Below are positions 23,452 through 25,224 of a stretch of 25,224 nucleotides of DNA, in pieces. The position numbers and the translations under genes were made by a program. This DNA is from Zoogloeaceae bacterium (lineage in GTDB: Bacteria > Pseudomonadota > Gammaproteobacteria > Burkholderiales > Rhodocyclaceae): NCBI GenBank assembly GCA_031290955.1, contig JAISLJ010000189.1, positions 1-25,224 on the forward strand, read 5' to 3'. The notes beneath the pieces were generated by a model. The model saw only the letters and a list, made by a program, of their open reading frames with translations, was not told where the DNA came from and did no database searches. Every line of letters starts with the position of its first letter. The stretch's first letter is position 1.

Positions 23452-24891
23452 TCAAACGGTCAAAAGCTCCTTGACCACTTTCCCCCAAACAACGGTAGGA
23501 CGTTCGGAGCGCCCCTTGTTGATGTAGATGGTCTTGAGATGATCCAGGCCCATAGCCCAAAGCACGGTCGCGTGAAGATCATAGGTATCCACCGCCTTGT
23601 CCTTGTCCGCAATTTGCAGGCCGATTTCATCCGTTTCGCCATACGTAAAGCCAGCCTTGGCCCCGGCTCCCGCCAGCCATTGCGTATACCCCCACGGATT
23701 ATGATCGCGTCCGGTGCCGGATTGCCCATAGGAGGTACGGCCAAACTCGGAAGTCCAGACGACGAGGGTGGATTCCAGCAGGCCAAGCGCCTTCAGGTCG
23801 GACAGCAGCCCGGCAATGGGTTGATCAACAGCCTTGGCTTGGCTGGCATGATTCTTCTCAATGTCCTGGTGGGCATCCCAATCGCGAATACCGCCTTCGG
23901 AATCACCAGAAACCACGTGCACGAAGCGCACACCACGCTCAACCAAACGACGCGCCCGCAGAAGATTGGCGCCAAAGGCATCGGTTTCCTTGGCTCCAAC
24001 CCCGTACAGGGCTTTGGTGGCTTCGCTTTCCCGGGAAAGATCCACGGCTTCCGGCGCAGTCGTCTCCATGCGATAGGCAAGTTCATAGGAACGCAGCCGG
24101 GCTTCCAGTTCGGTATCCTCCGGATAACGCCCCGCATGATGCTGGTTGAGCGCCTTCAGGAGATCCAGATTGTGACGCTGCTGCGCTACATTGACCGTTT
24201 TGGGCCGATCCAGATTGAGGATGGGAGAATCCCCCGAGCGAAACGGTATTCCTTGAAACACGGCAGGAAGAAAGCCCGATGAATAATTGACGGAGCCACC
24301 CTCTAGCCCGCGCCCGCCGCTTGAGAGCACGACGTAAGTCGGCAAATCCGGATTCATGCTGCCCAGGGCATAGGTGATCCACGCCCCGAGCGAAGGACGG
24401 CCCGGCACAACATCCCCAGTATTGAGCTTGAGGATGGAAATATTGTGGGTTGCCCCGACGGTCACACTGGACTTGATGAAGGCAATATCATCGGCATGGC
24501 GCGCAAGATTGGGAAGCAGATCGGAAAACCACGCGCCGCTCTCGCCATGCTGTTTCCATGTTCGTTTGGTGGCAAGCAGGGTTCCGACCCCGCCTTGCGT
24601 ACTGGTTTTGAGTCCCTTCAAAAAAGAGGTGGGAACTTCCTGTCCGGCAAGCCGGATCAGTTCCGGTTTGTAATCGAACAAATCAAGGGTGCTGGGCGCG
24701 CCGTTCATGTGCAACCAGATCACCGCCTTGGCCTTCCCCGGAAAGTGGGGATCCTTGAGCGCCAAGGGGTCGACATATTCCGCGGCATGAACAGGAGGCG
24801 CCAATCCTGGCAATGCTCCCGTCAAAAGCGCCCCGCCCAGTCCCAAGCCGGTTCTACGGAGAAAATCCCGGCGTGTCGTGTTTTGAGTCAT
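23452..24891 (-). CDS. DUF1501 protein with Tat signal
   Basis: A 479-aa protein. The N-terminus MTQNTTRRDFLRRTGLGLGGALLTGALPG is a twin-arginine signal (Arg7-Arg8, then a hydrophobic stretch and an APPVHAA cleavage region), so it should be folded, exported and possibly cofactor-bearing. The rest matches DUF1501, a member of the alkaline-phosphatase/sulfatase-like clan: WLHMNGAPSTLDLFDYKP, GATHNISILKLNTGD, GAWITYALGSMNPDLPTYVVL, VWTSEFGRT and GTGRDHNPWGYTQWLAGAG. The substrate is unknown. The family is abundant in Planctomycetes and Verrucomicrobia, usually beside DUF1549/DUF1553 cytochrome-like genes; none is adjacent here. The start is set by AAAGGA 8 nt upstream. It diverges from thrS. Confidence 0.87.
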   Translation of the reverse strand: MTQNTTRRDFLRRTGLGLGGALLTGALPGLAPPVHAAEYVDPLALKDPHFPGKAKAVIWLHMNGAPSTLDLFDYKPELIRLAGQEVPTSFLKGLKTSTQGGVGTLLATKRTWKQHGESGAWFSDLLPNLARHADDIAFIKSSVTVGATHNISILKLNTGDVVPGRPSLGAWITYALGSMNPDLPTYVVLSSGGRGLEGGSVNYSSGFLPAVFQGIPFRSGDSPILNLDRPKTVNVAQQRHNLDLLKALNQHHAGRYPEDTELEARLRSYELAYRMETTAPEAVDLSRESEATKALYGVGAKETDAFGANLLRARRLVERGVRFVHVVSGDSEGGIRDWDAHQDIEKNHASQAKAVDQPIAGLLSDLKALGLLESTLVVWTSEFGRTSYGQSGTGRDHNPWGYTQWLAGAGAKAGFTYGETDEIGLQIADKDKAVDTYDLHATVLWAMGLDHLKTIYINKGRSERPTVVWGKVVKELLTV

Positions 24892-24948
24892 GTTGCAATC
24901 CTTTCTGGTCAGACTACTAGGGCTGCCTGCTAAAACCAAAATAAATAT

Positions 24949-24962
24949 AGGGCGGTCGCCCT
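24949..24962. promoter_or_regulatory. Short palindrome upstream of the DUF1501 gene
   Basis: agggcg-gt-cgccct lies in an AT-rich stretch between the divergent DUF1501 and thrS genes, 57 nt from the DUF1501 start. It adjoins a TATATT on the minus strand. It could be an operator for the DUF1501 gene. No regulator is known. Confidence 0.25.
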
Positions 24963-24982
24963 GCTCTTTCCATGCGTTTCCC

Positions 24983-25011
24983 TTGCTTTTGCTGCCTTGT
25001 CCTTCTATAGT
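24983..25011 (+). promoter_or_regulatory. Sigma-70 promoter of thrS
   Basis: TTGCTT (24983-24988), a 17-bp spacer and TATAGT (25006-25011) predict a start near 25018 and a leader of about 33 nt. The leader is too short for a T-box. Confidence 0.6.
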
Positions 25012-25051
25012 CCGAGGTTTTTCAGATGTTTCTGGTTGAAGGTTGAGCATC

Positions 25052-25224
25052 ATGCCGAAGATTACATTGCCCGATGGTTCTATCCGTTCCTTCCCCGACC
25101 CCGTAACGGTGGCGGAAGTCGCGGCCAGCATTGGCGCGGGGCTGGCGAAGGCCGCGCTGGCGGGGAAGGTGGATGGGAAACTGGTGGATGTCGCGCATCG
25201 CATCAACGCGGACGCCGCCCTTGC
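25052..25224 (+). CDS. thrS: Threonine-tRNA ligase, 5' part (runs off the window)
   Basis: Charges tRNA-Thr. Only the first 57 codons are present: MPKITLPDGSIRSFPDPVTVAEVAASIGAGLAKAALAGKVDGKLVDVAHRI, the N-terminal TGS domain of ThrRS, with the typical PDGS and AGKVDGKLVD. The same domain occurs in RelA/SpoT, but there it is internal, so a start here points to ThrRS. GAAGG lies 9 nt before the ATG. The editing and catalytic domains would follow beyond the window edge. Confidence 0.9.
   Translation, partial: MPKITLPDGSIRSFPDPVTVAEVAASIGAGLAKAALAGKVDGKLVDVAHRINADAAL

Noticed and set aside
24892..25051. T-box or ribosomal-autogenous leader for thrS
   Set aside because: The predicted leader is about 33 nt, too short for a T-box and without the tRNA-like hairpins of the E. 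coli thrS operator.
1..25224. CRISPR arrays, tRNA or rRNA genes
   Set aside because: Reading both strands showed no regularly spaced repeats and no tRNA- or rRNA-like sequence.

Overview
The window looks like a chromosomal segment of a Gram-negative proteobacterium, most likely a betaproteobacterium. The support is a GC-rich coding background, a complete rnfABCDGE operon, the divergent mrcA / pilMNOPQ pair, a class 2 (quinone-linked) PyrD and an FlrC/FleR-type flagellar regulator. The genus cannot be read from the sequence alone.

Layout, left to right. (1) 1-950: a decayed IS110-family insertion sequence, with an internal deletion and a frameshifted tail, and its structured noncoding end. 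(2) 947-1913: the rplM-rpsI ribosomal operon on the minus strand, with a near-consensus promoter and a strong terminator. (3) 1920-3128: a small graveyard of mobile DNA. It holds an HTH transposase N-terminus behind a hairpin that covers its ribosome-binding site, a 30-codon ORF, an excisionase-like HTH protein and the N-terminal quarter of a tyrosine integrase. (4) 3284-9842, minus strand: rnfABCDGE followed by ampG, almost every junction overlapping. (5) 9912-12880, minus strand: pyrD, an orphan fliE, and an FlrC-like sigma-54 activator. (6) 12900-17959, minus strand: pilMNOPQ with 4-nt ATGA overlaps, closed by a strong terminator. (7) 18118-25224, mostly plus strand: mrcA (PBP1A), a UbiA/MenA-family prenyltransferase, serS and the start of thrS. 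A minus-strand Tat-exported DUF1501 protein sits between serS and thrS.

How the genes work together: pilM-Q builds the alignment subcomplex and outer-membrane secretin of type IV pili. mrcA, transcribed divergently from it, builds peptidoglycan, and AmpG recycles peptidoglycan fragments. Rnf couples ferredoxin/NADH electron transfer to ion transport across the inner membrane. PyrD and the prenyltransferase connect to the quinone pool. The FlrC-like protein would activate sigma-54 flagellar promoters, and a GG-N10-GC element lies directly before fliE.

The points most worth a second look are these: a DnaA-box cluster beside an AT-rich stretch, close to the place where gene orientation switches; a shared TA(T/G)AATG(C/G) promoter signature that leaves pyrD and ubiA with almost no 5' leader; the solitary DUF1501 gene; fliE separated from the rest of the flagellar cluster; and the possible bridge-RNA remnant of the IS110 element. 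I found no CRISPR array, tRNA, rRNA or clearly new multi-gene system.
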